DNA from: JBBEAM01 sp942491105
GTDB lineage: Bacteria; Pseudomonadota; Alphaproteobacteria; Kiloniellales; DSM-21159
Length of the DNA stretch: 64,000 bases
Direction of reading: 5' to 3'
Assembly: GCA_942491105.1 (NCBI GenBank)
Contig: CALNZX010000005.1
Location: 124,001 to 188,000 of the forward strand
Positions 21,875 to 29,992 of the stretch are shown here, in pieces; the stretch's first letter is position 1, and every line of letters starts with the position of its first letter. The notes beneath the pieces were generated by a model. That model made no database searches, was not told the DNA's origin, and worked only from the letters and a program-made list of their open reading frames with translations. The position numbers and the translations under genes are program-made.

Positions 21875-23008
21875 ATGCTGAAATCGGAAATGCGGAACGT
21901 CTACTTCGACCAGTTGTTTTCCACACCTGGATTGAAGTGGATGGGGCAGAACACCAATCACGTTCCCATGCACGACACGGTTCGTCAGGCCCTGATGGAC
22001 GCGATCGCCGATGAGCAGTTCCATGCCTACGCGCCGCCGCTCGGGTTCGAGGCGCTGCGCCACGCAATCGTCGCGGACCTGGGGCTCAGCGATGTCTCGG
22101 CGCTGCTGACCGACGGCGCGGTCGGCGGACTCTTCGTTGTCTGCCAGACCTTCTGCAAGCCGGGCACGAACTTCGTGACCACCGATCCCGGTTGGAAGTG
22201 GCCGCTCGACTTCGCGCGCAACGCCGGGGCCGAAATTCGCGAGATACCGATTTACGATCCGGCCGTGAACTATCGGCTGACGGCGGAAAAGCTGCGCGAG
22301 GCGGTGGATAAGGATACCGCGATCATCTACATCGTCGATCCGAACAACCCGCTCGGCATCTGCTACACGGAGCAGGAGATTTCCGCCTTCTGCGATATCG
22401 CCCGCGAGGTCGGGGCGATCCTGTTGCATGACTGCACCTATCGCGACTTCGCCTACCAGCACAGCCTGGCGGCGAAGTTTTATCCCGAGGGCGCGGTCAC
22501 CAGTTACAGCTTCTCCAAATGGCTCGGCCTCGCCGGCCTGCGGATCGGCGCGATCATCGCCAACCCCGATCTGCTGGAGCGTTTCATACCTCTGTCGCCG
22601 GCCGCCCTGGGCGGCAGCGTCATTGCCCAACGCGGCGCGCTCGCCGGCCTCTCCGTGAAGCGGGAATGGATGGCGGAGGTTCTGCGTATCCAGCGGCGCA
22701 ACCAGCAAGTGATACACGACGCCGCCGTTGCGATTCCGGGCCTGGTGCTGCCGGTCTATCCTTCCAACGGCAATTTCCTCGTGATCGAGTGCGTCGAGCT
22801 GGGGGTCGCCCCGGAAACGCTGGTCTCCGCCTTCGGCGAGCGGGGCATCATGATCCGCCAAGGCAGCTACCACACGCCGCGCTTTGGCGACCGCTTCATC
22901 AAGGTGAGCACCACGGTGCCCGAGGCCTGGGCCGACGATTTCTGCGCGCAGTTGCCGGATGTGGTCGAAAGCACGAAGGGTAATATCAAGACCAAGATGC
23001 TGTTTTAG
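21875..23008 (+). CDS. PLP-dependent class I/II aminotransferase
   Basis: 377 residues with fold-type I features: the PLP lysine is K215 in YSFSKWLGLAGLRIG, D186 in LLHDCTYRDF contacts the pyridine nitrogen, and N158 lies in VDPNNPLGICY. The arginine that binds the substrate carboxylate is expected in the C-terminal part (FIKVSTTVPEAWAD region). The ATG at 21875 has only a weak ribosome site; MRN at 21890 is an alternative start. It follows the SDR stop by 16 bp. The reaction could be transamination, decarboxylation or beta-elimination of an amino acid intermediate; the family alone does not decide. Confidence 0.82.
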   Translation: MLKSEMRNVYFDQLFSTPGLKWMGQNTNHVPMHDTVRQALMDAIADEQFHAYAPPLGFEALRHAIVADLGLSDVSALLTDGAVGGLFVVCQTFCKPGTNFVTTDPGWKWPLDFARNAGAEIREIPIYDPAVNYRLTAEKLREAVDKDTAIIYIVDPNNPLGICYTEQEISAFCDIAREVGAILLHDCTYRDFAYQHSLAAKFYPEGAVTSYSFSKWLGLAGLRIGAIIANPDLLERFIPLSPAALGGSVIAQRGALAGLSVKREWMAEVLRIQRRNQQVIHDAAVAIPGLVLPVYPSNGNFLVIECVELGVAPETLVSAFGERGIMIRQGSYHTPRFGDRFIKVSTTVPEAWADDFCAQLPDVVESTKGNIKTKMLF

Positions 23009-23036
23009 GAACTGCCGCTGGCAGGGAGAGGGAGCA

Positions 23037-23918
23037 ATGACTTTCGCAACCACGGATGACGGGGTTCGCCTCTACTACGAGGAAGCTGGAAGCGGCACGC
23101 CCATTATCTTCGTGCATGAATTCGGCGGCGATCATCGCAGTTGGGAGCCGCAGATGCGGTTCTTTTCGAGGCGCCACCGCTGCATCACCTTCGCCGCCCG
23201 CGGCTATCCGCCCTCCGAGGTGCCCAAGGATCCCGAGGCCTATTCCCAGGCACGCGCGGTCGAGGACATTATCGCCGTCATGGACGCAGCGGGGATCGAC
23301 AAGGCGCATGTCGTCGGCCTTTCCATGGGCGGTTTCGCGGCGATGCATTTCGGGCTGATGTTTCCCGAGCGAGCCCTGTCCCTGGTCATCGCCGGGGCGG
23401 GCTACGGCGCGGAGAAGGAATTCGAGGAGTACTTCCGGGAGGTTTCCCGCGAGGTCGCGCGCCAGTTCGAGGAGCAAGGCAGTGAGGCCTTCGCCAAAAC
23501 CTATGCGCTGGGCGCCTCGCGGGTGCAGTTTCAGAACAAGGATCCGCGCGGCTGGCAGGAGTTCGCGCGGATGCTGGGCGAGCATTCCGCGACCGGCTCG
23601 GCGAATACCATGCGCAGCGTTCAGGCCAAGCGGCCCTCGATTTACGATCTCTCCGAGGAGTTGCGCGGGATGGAGGTCCCGACGCTGGTGATCTCCGGCG
23701 ACGAGGACGACCACTGCATCCAGCCTGGCGTCTTTCTCAAGAAGACCCTGCCGGCTTGCGGCCTGCTGATCATGCCGAAAACCGGGCACACGCTGAATCT
23801 TGAAGAGCCCGATGCCTTCAACCGCGCGCTGTCCGAGTTCATCGCCCAGGTCGAGGCTGGCCGCTGGAGCCCGCGCGACCCCCGGGCGATGCCCGATCAG
23901 ATCATGAAGACCTCATGA
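23037..23918 (+). CDS. Alpha/beta hydrolase
   Basis: 293 residues. The ATG at 23037 follows a purine-rich site GGGAGAGGGAG. The catalytic triad is visible: nucleophile S96 in VGLSMGGFAAMH, Asp in VISGDEDDHC and His in KTGHTLNLEEPD. The oxyanion segment is VHEFGGDHRSW (HE rather than the common HG). The protein is similar in size to 3-oxoadipate enol-lactonases, ring-opening hydrolases and esterases. Its stop overlaps the start of the M20 gene, so the two act in the same pathway, perhaps opening a lactone, lactam or ring product. Confidence 0.82.
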   Translation: MTFATTDDGVRLYYEEAGSGTPIIFVHEFGGDHRSWEPQMRFFSRRHRCITFAARGYPPSEVPKDPEAYSQARAVEDIIAVMDAAGIDKAHVVGLSMGGFAAMHFGLMFPERALSLVIAGAGYGAEKEFEEYFREVSREVARQFEEQGSEAFAKTYALGASRVQFQNKDPRGWQEFARMLGEHSATGSANTMRSVQAKRPSIYDLSEELRGMEVPTLVISGDEDDHCIQPGVFLKKTLPACGLLIMPKTGHTLNLEEPDAFNRALSEFIAQVEAGRWSPRDPRAMPDQIMKTS

Positions 23919-25159
23919 CGGGCGTTTGCCCGGCGGAGTTTATCAATCGGCAGCGGCTGCTGGATCGCATCGAGGCGCTGGCGCGCTTCGGCGCGACCGC
24001 CAAGGGGGGAGTCAATCGTCAGGCGCTCTCGCCGGAAGAGGGCGCGGCGCGGCAGCGGATCGCGGACTGGGCGCAAGCGCGCGGGCTGCAGGTGAAGGCG
24101 GACCCCGCCGGCAATCTGTTCCTGGTTCTCGAGGGCGCCGAGCCAGACGTGCCTCCCGTGCTGACGGGATCGCATATCGATTCCCAGCCCACGGGCGGCA
24201 AGTTCGACGGTGCCTACGGCGTGCTGGCCGGGCTGGAAGCCGTCGAGGCCATTCAAGACGCCGGCCTGCGCCTGCGTCGTTCTATTGAGGTCGTGGCCTG
24301 GATGAACGAGGAGGGCTCGCGCTTTGCCCCGGGCATGATGGGTTCCGCAGCCTTTGCCGGCGCGCGCGCCCTCGATGAGATTCTGGCGACCCGCGATGCC
24401 GCCGGTGTGTCGGTGGAAGAGGCGCTGGCCGCCATGCCGCCGGTCGAGTCCTGCCCGCTGCGCAGACCGGTGGCGGCCTATGTCGAGGCGCATATCGAAC
24501 AGGGGCCGCTGCTCGAAAAAGAAGACTGCACCATTGGCGTTGTGACGGGGATTCAAGGCAAGCGAACCTACCGCGTGAAGGTGTCGGGCGAGGCCGCGCA
24601 CGCCGGTACGGCCACCAGGGCGGAGCGCCGAGACGCGCTCTTCGCCGCGATGGATATCGTCGCCGCGCTGCGCCGGCTCGCGGAGGACCCCGGCGATCTG
24701 ATCCGCTTCACGGTCGGCGCCTTCGCCGTTTCCCCGGGGGCGCCGTCGGTCGTCCCCAGCGAAGTGGTTTTCTCCATCGACCTGCGCCACCCCGAGGAAA
24801 GCGTGCTGGCTGGGCTAGGCGAGCGGATCGCCGAGGTCTGCGAACTGCACAGCGGTCCCTGCGACGCGGCCGTCGAGGAGCTGAGCCGGGCGGAATCCCT
24901 GGAGTTTCCAGAGGCGATGCAGGCGCGCATCCGCGAGGCCGCCGCGCGGCTTGGGCTGCGCCACATGGATCTGCCCTCCGCCGCCGGACACGACGCCAGG
25001 TATCTCCATCAAATCTGCGATACCGGCATGATCTTCGTGCCCAGCCGCGACGGCATCAGCCACCGGGAAGACGAATGGACGGAGCCGGCCGCGCTCGCCG
25101 ATGGCGCGCGGCTGCTCGCCGTAACCCTGTGCGGGCTCGCCGGACTCGCGGAAAGCTGA
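23915..25159 (+). CDS. M20 family amidohydrolase (N-carbamoyl amino acid / ureido hydrolase type)
   Basis: 414 residues of the hydantoinase/carbamoylase branch of peptidase family M20. The dinuclear metal site is visible: H87 and D98 in GSHIDSQPTGGKFDG, E132-E133 in MNEEGSRFAPG, a His in VEAHIEQGP and a final His in RDGISHREDEW. Members hydrolyse N-carbamoyl amino acids, allantoate or 3-ureidopropionate, releasing ammonia and CO2. The ATGA overlap with the hydrolase gene shows co-translation. A ureido or formamido product is what hydrolytic breakdown of a pyrimidine-like ring would give, which supports the pathway idea (inference). Confidence 0.87.
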   Translation: MTGVCPAEFINRQRLLDRIEALARFGATAKGGVNRQALSPEEGAARQRIADWAQARGLQVKADPAGNLFLVLEGAEPDVPPVLTGSHIDSQPTGGKFDGAYGVLAGLEAVEAIQDAGLRLRRSIEVVAWMNEEGSRFAPGMMGSAAFAGARALDEILATRDAAGVSVEEALAAMPPVESCPLRRPVAAYVEAHIEQGPLLEKEDCTIGVVTGIQGKRTYRVKVSGEAAHAGTATRAERRDALFAAMDIVAALRRLAEDPGDLIRFTVGAFAVSPGAPSVVPSEVVFSIDLRHPEESVLAGLGERIAEVCELHSGPCDAAVEELSRAESLEFPEAMQARIREAAARLGLRHMDLPSAAGHDARYLHQICDTGMIFVPSRDGISHREDEWTEPAALADGARLLAVTLCGLAGLAES

Positions 25160-25166
25160 CGCGGCG

Positions 25167-25928
25167 TTACTTCTTCAGCCGATAGCCGGTCTTGAAGATC
25201 CACCACACGGCGATACTGCAGAGGCCCAGGAAAACCGAGGTCATGCCCAGGCTGACCCAGATCGGCACGTCGGAAATTCCATAGAAGCTCCAGCGGAATC
25301 CGCTGATCAAATAGACCACCGGATTGAACAGCGACACCGTCTGCCAGAAGGGCGGCAGCATGTCGATGGAGTAGAAGCTGCCGCCAAGAAAGGCCAGCGG
25401 CGTGACGATCAGCATGGGGATGAACTGCAGCTTCTCGAAGTTGTCCGCCCAGATGCCGATGATGAACCCGAACAGGCTGAAGGTCGCGGCGGTCAGCACC
25501 AGGAAGGCGAACATCGACAGCGGGTGGGCGATCTCGTAGGGAACGAAGATCCGCGCCGTCGCCAGGATGATCAGCCCGAGCAGGATCGATTTGGTGGCAG
25601 CGGCGCCGACGTAGCTGACGACGATCTCGAAGGTCGAGACCGGGGCGGAAAGAATTTCGTAGATCGTACCGACGAAGCGCGGGAAGTAGATCCCGAAGGA
25701 GGCGTTGGAGATGCTCTGCATCAGCAGCGACAGCATCACCAGGCCGGGGATGATGAAGGCGGCGAAGCTGACGCCGTCGATCGCGGTGATGCGCGAGCCG
25801 ATGGCCGTGCCGAACACCACGAAATATAGCGTCGTCGAAACCACCGGGGAGACGATGGACTGAAACAGCGTGCGCCAGGTGCGCTGCATCTCGAAAAGAT
25901 AGATCGCGCGGACCCCACGGAAGTTCAT
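25167..25928 (-). CDS. ABC-2 type exporter permease
   Basis: 253 residues with six predicted membrane helices, matching ABC-2 permeases such as YadH and NodJ. FVVFGTAIGSRI and IIPGLVMLSLLMQSISNASF are family-like, as is the loop PLAFLGGSFYSIDMLPPFWQ. Its ATG overlaps the ATPase stop (ATGA), so the two form one exporter. The substrate is unknown; homologues export drugs, polysaccharide or lipid. It is convergent with the M20 gene (seven bp between stops) and so does not belong to the catabolic operon. Confidence 0.9.
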   Translation of the reverse strand: MNFRGVRAIYLFEMQRTWRTLFQSIVSPVVSTTLYFVVFGTAIGSRITAIDGVSFAAFIIPGLVMLSLLMQSISNASFGIYFPRFVGTIYEILSAPVSTFEIVVSYVGAAATKSILLGLIILATARIFVPYEIAHPLSMFAFLVLTAATFSLFGFIIGIWADNFEKLQFIPMLIVTPLAFLGGSFYSIDMLPPFWQTVSLFNPVVYLISGFRWSFYGISDVPIWVSLGMTSVFLGLCSIAVWWIFKTGYRLKK

Positions 25929-26902
25929 GACGGCTCCTTCACCAGGCTGACGAAGATGTCCTCGAGCGAGCTTGTTCGGGTGTCGAAGTCGGTGAAGCGG
26001 ATGCCCTCGGCGTCGAGATCGCGCAGCAGGCGGGTCGTGCCGGTGCGCTCGCCCTGGGTATCGAAGGTGTAGACGAGGCCCCAGCCCGCATCGACCAGCT
26101 CCAGCTTGTAGCCGTCGAGCGAGTCCGGAATCCGCTCCAGCGGCGCGCGCAGTTGCAGGTGCAGGTCCTTCTTGCCGAGCTTGCTCATCAGGCTGGCCTT
26201 GTCCTCGACCAGCACGATGCGGCCCTTGTTGATGACCCCGATGCGGTCGGCCATCTCCTCGGCTTCCTCGATATAGTGGGTCGTCAGGATGATGGTGACG
26301 CCCGCCGCGCGCAGGTTGCGCACCATGTCCCACATGCTGCGCCGCAGTTCGACATCGACGCCGGCGGTGGGCTCGTCGAGAAACAGGATGCTCGGCTCGT
26401 GGGACAGAGCCTTGGCGATCATGACCCGGCGTTTCATCCCGCCGGACAGGGTCATGATCCTGGAATCCTTCTTCTCCCAGAGGGAGAGGTCCTTGAGCAG
26501 TTTCTCGATGTAATCGGGATTGGCCGGCTTGCCGAAAAGGCCGCGGCTAAAGGTCACCGTCGCCCAGACCGTCTCGAAGGCGTCGGTTGTCAGTTCCTGC
26601 GGCACCAGGCCGATTTCCGTGCGCGCCTTGCGATAGTCGCGCAGAATATCGTGGCCGTGCGCCGTGATCTTGCCCTGGCTCGGCGTCACGATGCCGCAGA
26701 CCACGTTGATCAGGGTTGTCTTGCCGGCGCCGTTCGGCCCGAGCAGGGCGAAGATCTCGCCACTCTGGATATCCAGATCGATATCCCGCAGGGCCTGGAA
26801 GCCGTCGGCATAGGTTTTCGCCAGCCCGGATATGGCGACGACCGGGGGCGCGGATGGCGTGGCCTTCGCGGAGCCCTCCTCCACGAGCAAGTCCTTTGTC
26901 AT
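25925..26902 (-). CDS. ABC-2 type exporter ATP-binding protein
   Basis: 325 residues from the ATG at 26902, which has GGAGAG five bases upstream; an ATG five codons earlier lacks a site. NBD features: Walker A LLGPNGAGKTTL, signature LSGGMKRRVMIAKAL, Walker B ILFLDEPTAGVDVELRR and switch HYIEEAEEMADR. The C-terminal 85 residues form the extension usual in YadG/CcmA-like exporters. It is co-translated with the permease and diverges from the GMC oxidoreductase gene, with 128 bp between starts. Confidence 0.92.
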   Translation of the reverse strand: MTKDLLVEEGSAKATPSAPPVVAISGLAKTYADGFQALRDIDLDIQSGEIFALLGPNGAGKTTLINVVCGIVTPSQGKITAHGHDILRDYRKARTEIGLVPQELTTDAFETVWATVTFSRGLFGKPANPDYIEKLLKDLSLWEKKDSRIMTLSGGMKRRVMIAKALSHEPSILFLDEPTAGVDVELRRSMWDMVRNLRAAGVTIILTTHYIEEAEEMADRIGVINKGRIVLVEDKASLMSKLGKKDLHLQLRAPLERIPDSLDGYKLELVDAGWGLVYTFDTQGERTGTTRLLRDLDAEGIRFTDFDTRTSSLEDIFVSLVKEPS

Positions 26903-27030
26903 ACTCTCTCCGGTCATAGGGGCGGCGGATAGGGCTGCAGTTCTACCGCCCCCGCCGCTGGAATGAAATCGTCCTTTACAATCGATCCGCTTCGTCGTGT
27001 GTTCGAGGTGTCTGCAGGGGGGAGATAGCC

Positions 27031-28653
27031 ATGAGCGAGGGCGGGCGTAGGGATTTCGGCAGCTACGATTACATCGTGGTCGGCGCGGGTTCGGCCGGCT
27101 GCGTGCTCGCCAATCGTCTCTCCGCCGATCCAAGGAAGCGGGTGTTGCTGCTGGAGGCCGGCGGCAAGGACAGCTACATCTGGATTCATATTCCCGTCGG
27201 CTACCTCTACACCATGAACAATCCGCGCACCGACTGGTGCTTCTCGACGGCGCCGGAACCCGGTTTGAACGGCCGCTCCTTGAGCTATCCGCGGGGCAAA
27301 ACCCTGGGCGGCTGCTCCTCGATCAACGGCATGATCTACATGCGCGGCCAGGCCCGGGACTACGACCACTGGCGCCAGCTGGGCAATAGCGGATGGGGCT
27401 GGGAAGACGTGCTGCCCTACTTCAAGCGGTCCCAGGACCAGGTGCGCGGCGCCGACGACTTCCATGGCGCCGGCGGCGAGTGGCGGGTCGAGGAAATGCG
27501 CCTGACCTGGGAAATCCTAGACGCCTTCCGCGAGGCGGCGGCCGAGACCGGCATCCCCAAGGCTGACGACTTCAATCGCGGCGACAACGAGGGCTGCGGC
27601 TACTTCCAGGTCAATCAGCGCCGTGGCGTGCGGGTCAGCAGCGCCAAGGCCTTTCTCAAGCCGGTGCGCCACCGCCAGAACCTGACCGTGCTGACCCATG
27701 CCCAGGCGGAGCGGCTGCGCTTCGAGGGGCGGCGCGCCAGCGGCGTCGACTTCCGGATCAAGGACGCTCCGGCGATGGCGTCGGCCAAGGGCGAGGTCAT
27801 CCTTGCCAGCGGCTCCGTCGGCTCGCCGCAACTGCTGCAGCTTTCCGGTATCGGGCCGGGCGCGCTGCTGCGCGAGCAGGGGATCGACCTGCGCCACGAG
27901 CTGCCCGGCGTTGGCGAGAACCTGCAGGATCACCTGCAAATCCGCATGGTCTTCAAGGTGCGGAACGTGAAAACCCTGAACGAGCGGGCCAATCGCCTGC
28001 TCGGCCGTCTGGGCATGGGCATCGAGTACGCCTTGTTGCGGCGCGGGCCGCTGACCATGGCGCCGAGCCAGCTTGGCGGCTTCGCCAAGAGCGACCCCTC
28101 GCGCGAGACGCCGAATCTTGAGTATCATATTCAGCCGCTGTCGACGGAGAAGCTGGGCGATGCCCTGCATCCCTTCCCGGCCTTTACCGCCTCGGTCTGC
28201 AACCTGCGGCCGCAGAGCCGGGGCTTTGTGCGCATCGCCAGCCCGGATTTTCGCACCATGCCGAGGATTCAGCCGCGCTACCTCTCCGACCCGGCCGATG
28301 GCCAGGTCGCGGCTGATGCCATCCGTCTAACCCGCCGAATCTGCGCCGCGCCGGCCTTGGCAAGGTATCTGCCGGAGGAGTTCAAGCCGGGGGCCGAGAT
28401 CGAGAGCGAGGAGGATCTGATCCGCGAAGCGGGCAACATCGGCACCACGATTTTCCATCCGGTCGGCACCTGCAAGATGGGACAGGACGAGACCGCCGTG
28501 GTCGACGAAAGGCTACGGGTGCGCGGTGTCGAGGGGCTGCGCGTGGTCGATGCCTCGGTGATGCCGACCATCACCTCGGGCAACACCAACTCGCCGACCG
28601 TGATGATCGCGGAGAAGGCTTCCGAGATGATCCGCCAGGACGCGCGCGGCTAG
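27031..28653 (+). CDS. GMC-family FAD oxidoreductase (choline dehydrogenase-like)
   Basis: 540 residues. The FAD-binding motif VVGAGSAGCVLANRLS lies at about 16-31. GMC signature 1 is in RGKTLGGCSSINGMIYMRG and signature 2 in ASGSVGSPQLLQLSGIG. The active-site His is in FHPVGTCKMG and the Asn in SGNTNSPTVMIAEKASEMI. Members oxidise primary alcohols, including choline, polyethylene glycols and long-chain alcohols. No betaine aldehyde dehydrogenase or betI lies next to it, so choline is only one option. The ribosome site GGGGGGAGAT precedes the ATG. Confidence 0.9.
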   Translation: MSEGGRRDFGSYDYIVVGAGSAGCVLANRLSADPRKRVLLLEAGGKDSYIWIHIPVGYLYTMNNPRTDWCFSTAPEPGLNGRSLSYPRGKTLGGCSSINGMIYMRGQARDYDHWRQLGNSGWGWEDVLPYFKRSQDQVRGADDFHGAGGEWRVEEMRLTWEILDAFREAAAETGIPKADDFNRGDNEGCGYFQVNQRRGVRVSSAKAFLKPVRHRQNLTVLTHAQAERLRFEGRRASGVDFRIKDAPAMASAKGEVILASGSVGSPQLLQLSGIGPGALLREQGIDLRHELPGVGENLQDHLQIRMVFKVRNVKTLNERANRLLGRLGMGIEYALLRRGPLTMAPSQLGGFAKSDPSRETPNLEYHIQPLSTEKLGDALHPFPAFTASVCNLRPQSRGFVRIASPDFRTMPRIQPRYLSDPADGQVAADAIRLTRRICAAPALARYLPEEFKPGAEIESEEDLIREAGNIGTTIFHPVGTCKMGQDETAVVDERLRVRGVEGLRVVDASVMPTITSGNTNSPTVMIAEKASEMIRQDARG

Positions 28654-28662
28654 CCGGCGCCT

Positions 28663-29727
28663 TCAGAACCGCACGGAAAGGCTGAGCGCGCCGAAATCGT
28701 CGCCCTCGTCCTGGGTGTCGAATTCGGGCGTGCGCAGCACGTGGGTGTAGCTCAGGCGGATATTCTCCACGGTGATCGCCGCGCCGACCTGCAGATCGCC
28801 GACGAAGATGTTGCGGTCGACGCTGCGGCTGTCGCGGAAGGTGTTGCCGTCGAGGAAGATGTTGCGGGCCACGGCCCGCCCCTCGACTCCGGCGAAGAGG
28901 TACCAGCTAACGCCGTTATAGGGGACGAAGTAGCCGGAGCCGGAAATGCTCGGCTGGATGCGCGGCGGACCGTAGTCGAGCAGCAGGTTCTTGCCGAGAC
29001 GCAGCGTCGCCCCGGCATTGGCATAGGTGAAGACGTTGCCAAGGGCGCCCCCGGCGTGCGGGGTAACGTCGAAGCCATAGCCCGAGGCGGTGCGCGAGAT
29101 GAAGCCGCGCCAGCTTCGCTGATAGGTGAGAATCACGCCGGGCTCCGTGTGCAGCTGGGTATCCCAGCCCTGCGGCTCCGGCGAGCCGATCACTTCATGC
29201 ACCAGGGTCTGGGACTGTTCCGCGCCCGAGGCGGGACCGATGATCCCAAGAGTCAGCTGCAGTTGATCGAGCCGCTGGCCGTTCTCCGCGATCAAGCCGA
29301 TTGAGCCATAGAGCCAGCCCGCATAGGGGCGGTCGTCGTCTGGCGGGTTGTGCTGGGTAATGTCGCTCGGCGTGTACATGCTCTGACCCAGGGCGTAGCT
29401 CGCGCGTACGGTTCCGTCAGCGGGAAACAGCGGAAAGGCATGGGCGGCGTCGATCACCCAGTCGGGGATATCCGAGGGAGCGGACAGCCACTCGGCGCGC
29501 ACACCATTGGTGTAGTTGCGGTCGGACTTGCCGAAGAGATCGTTCTCGAAGACCAGGCTCAGGGTGCCGCGCTCCCGCGCCGCCTCGGCCTCCGTTGCGT
29601 CTTCCGCCGCTGCGGGCAGGGCAAGGATGCAACTAGAGAGCAGCAACATTAATGAGATGCAGCGTTTCAAGCGCGTTTGCAGGATCCAAGCCAACGGCGG
29701 CCGCCTCGCGTCGCGATTACTGGTCAT
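28663..29727 (-). CDS. LpxR-like outer membrane lipid A 3'-O-deacylase (DUF2219)
   Basis: 354 residues from the ATG at 29727. A hydrophobic segment (LMLLLSSCILALPAAAED) ends a long signal peptide, and the final residue is Phe in LSLSVRF, as in beta-barrel outer membrane proteins. LpxR motifs are visible: LVFENDLFGKSDRNYTNGVR, DDRPYAGWLYG and VHEVIGSPEPQGWDTQLH, where the His is the likely catalytic one. LpxR removes the 3'-acyloxyacyl group from lipid A in a Ca2+-dependent way. The start is uncertain, since no clear ribosome site is seen and the n-region is long. It is monocistronic and convergent with the GMC gene. Confidence 0.8.
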   Translation of the reverse strand: MTSNRDARRPPLAWILQTRLKRCISLMLLLSSCILALPAAAEDATEAEAARERGTLSLVFENDLFGKSDRNYTNGVRAEWLSAPSDIPDWVIDAAHAFPLFPADGTVRASYALGQSMYTPSDITQHNPPDDDRPYAGWLYGSIGLIAENGQRLDQLQLTLGIIGPASGAEQSQTLVHEVIGSPEPQGWDTQLHTEPGVILTYQRSWRGFISRTASGYGFDVTPHAGGALGNVFTYANAGATLRLGKNLLLDYGPPRIQPSISGSGYFVPYNGVSWYLFAGVEGRAVARNIFLDGNTFRDSRSVDRNIFVGDLQVGAAITVENIRLSYTHVLRTPEFDTQDEGDDFGALSLSVRF

Positions 29728-29992
29728 GTGGCGGTTTCGGTATGCGGAAATCGGCCTGTCCCTCGCCTGTGGTCGCTCGCGCGCGCTCAGGTATTCAACC
29801 CCTAGCATCCCATAAAGTTCCTCGCCGGTATCCCGCTCATTCCCTGCGTGCCGTAAAAGCCGCTTGGCTGCCGATAACATAGCGTATTCGCGCATCTTTA
29901 GGTTCCGTTTAGCGATTTTTGCTAGCTTCGCCCGGGGTGCCACGGGGCTCGTTTGCCAGCCGCCGGGAAGAAGGGGAAGAGCAATCTTGATC

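Noticed and set aside
29733..29749. A further TTCCGC-N3-GCGGAA-like site just before the lpxR-like gene
   Set aside because: The right arm TATGCGGAAAT is perfect, but the left arm matches at only four of seven bases, and the gene has no tie to the IclR pathway. Probably chance.
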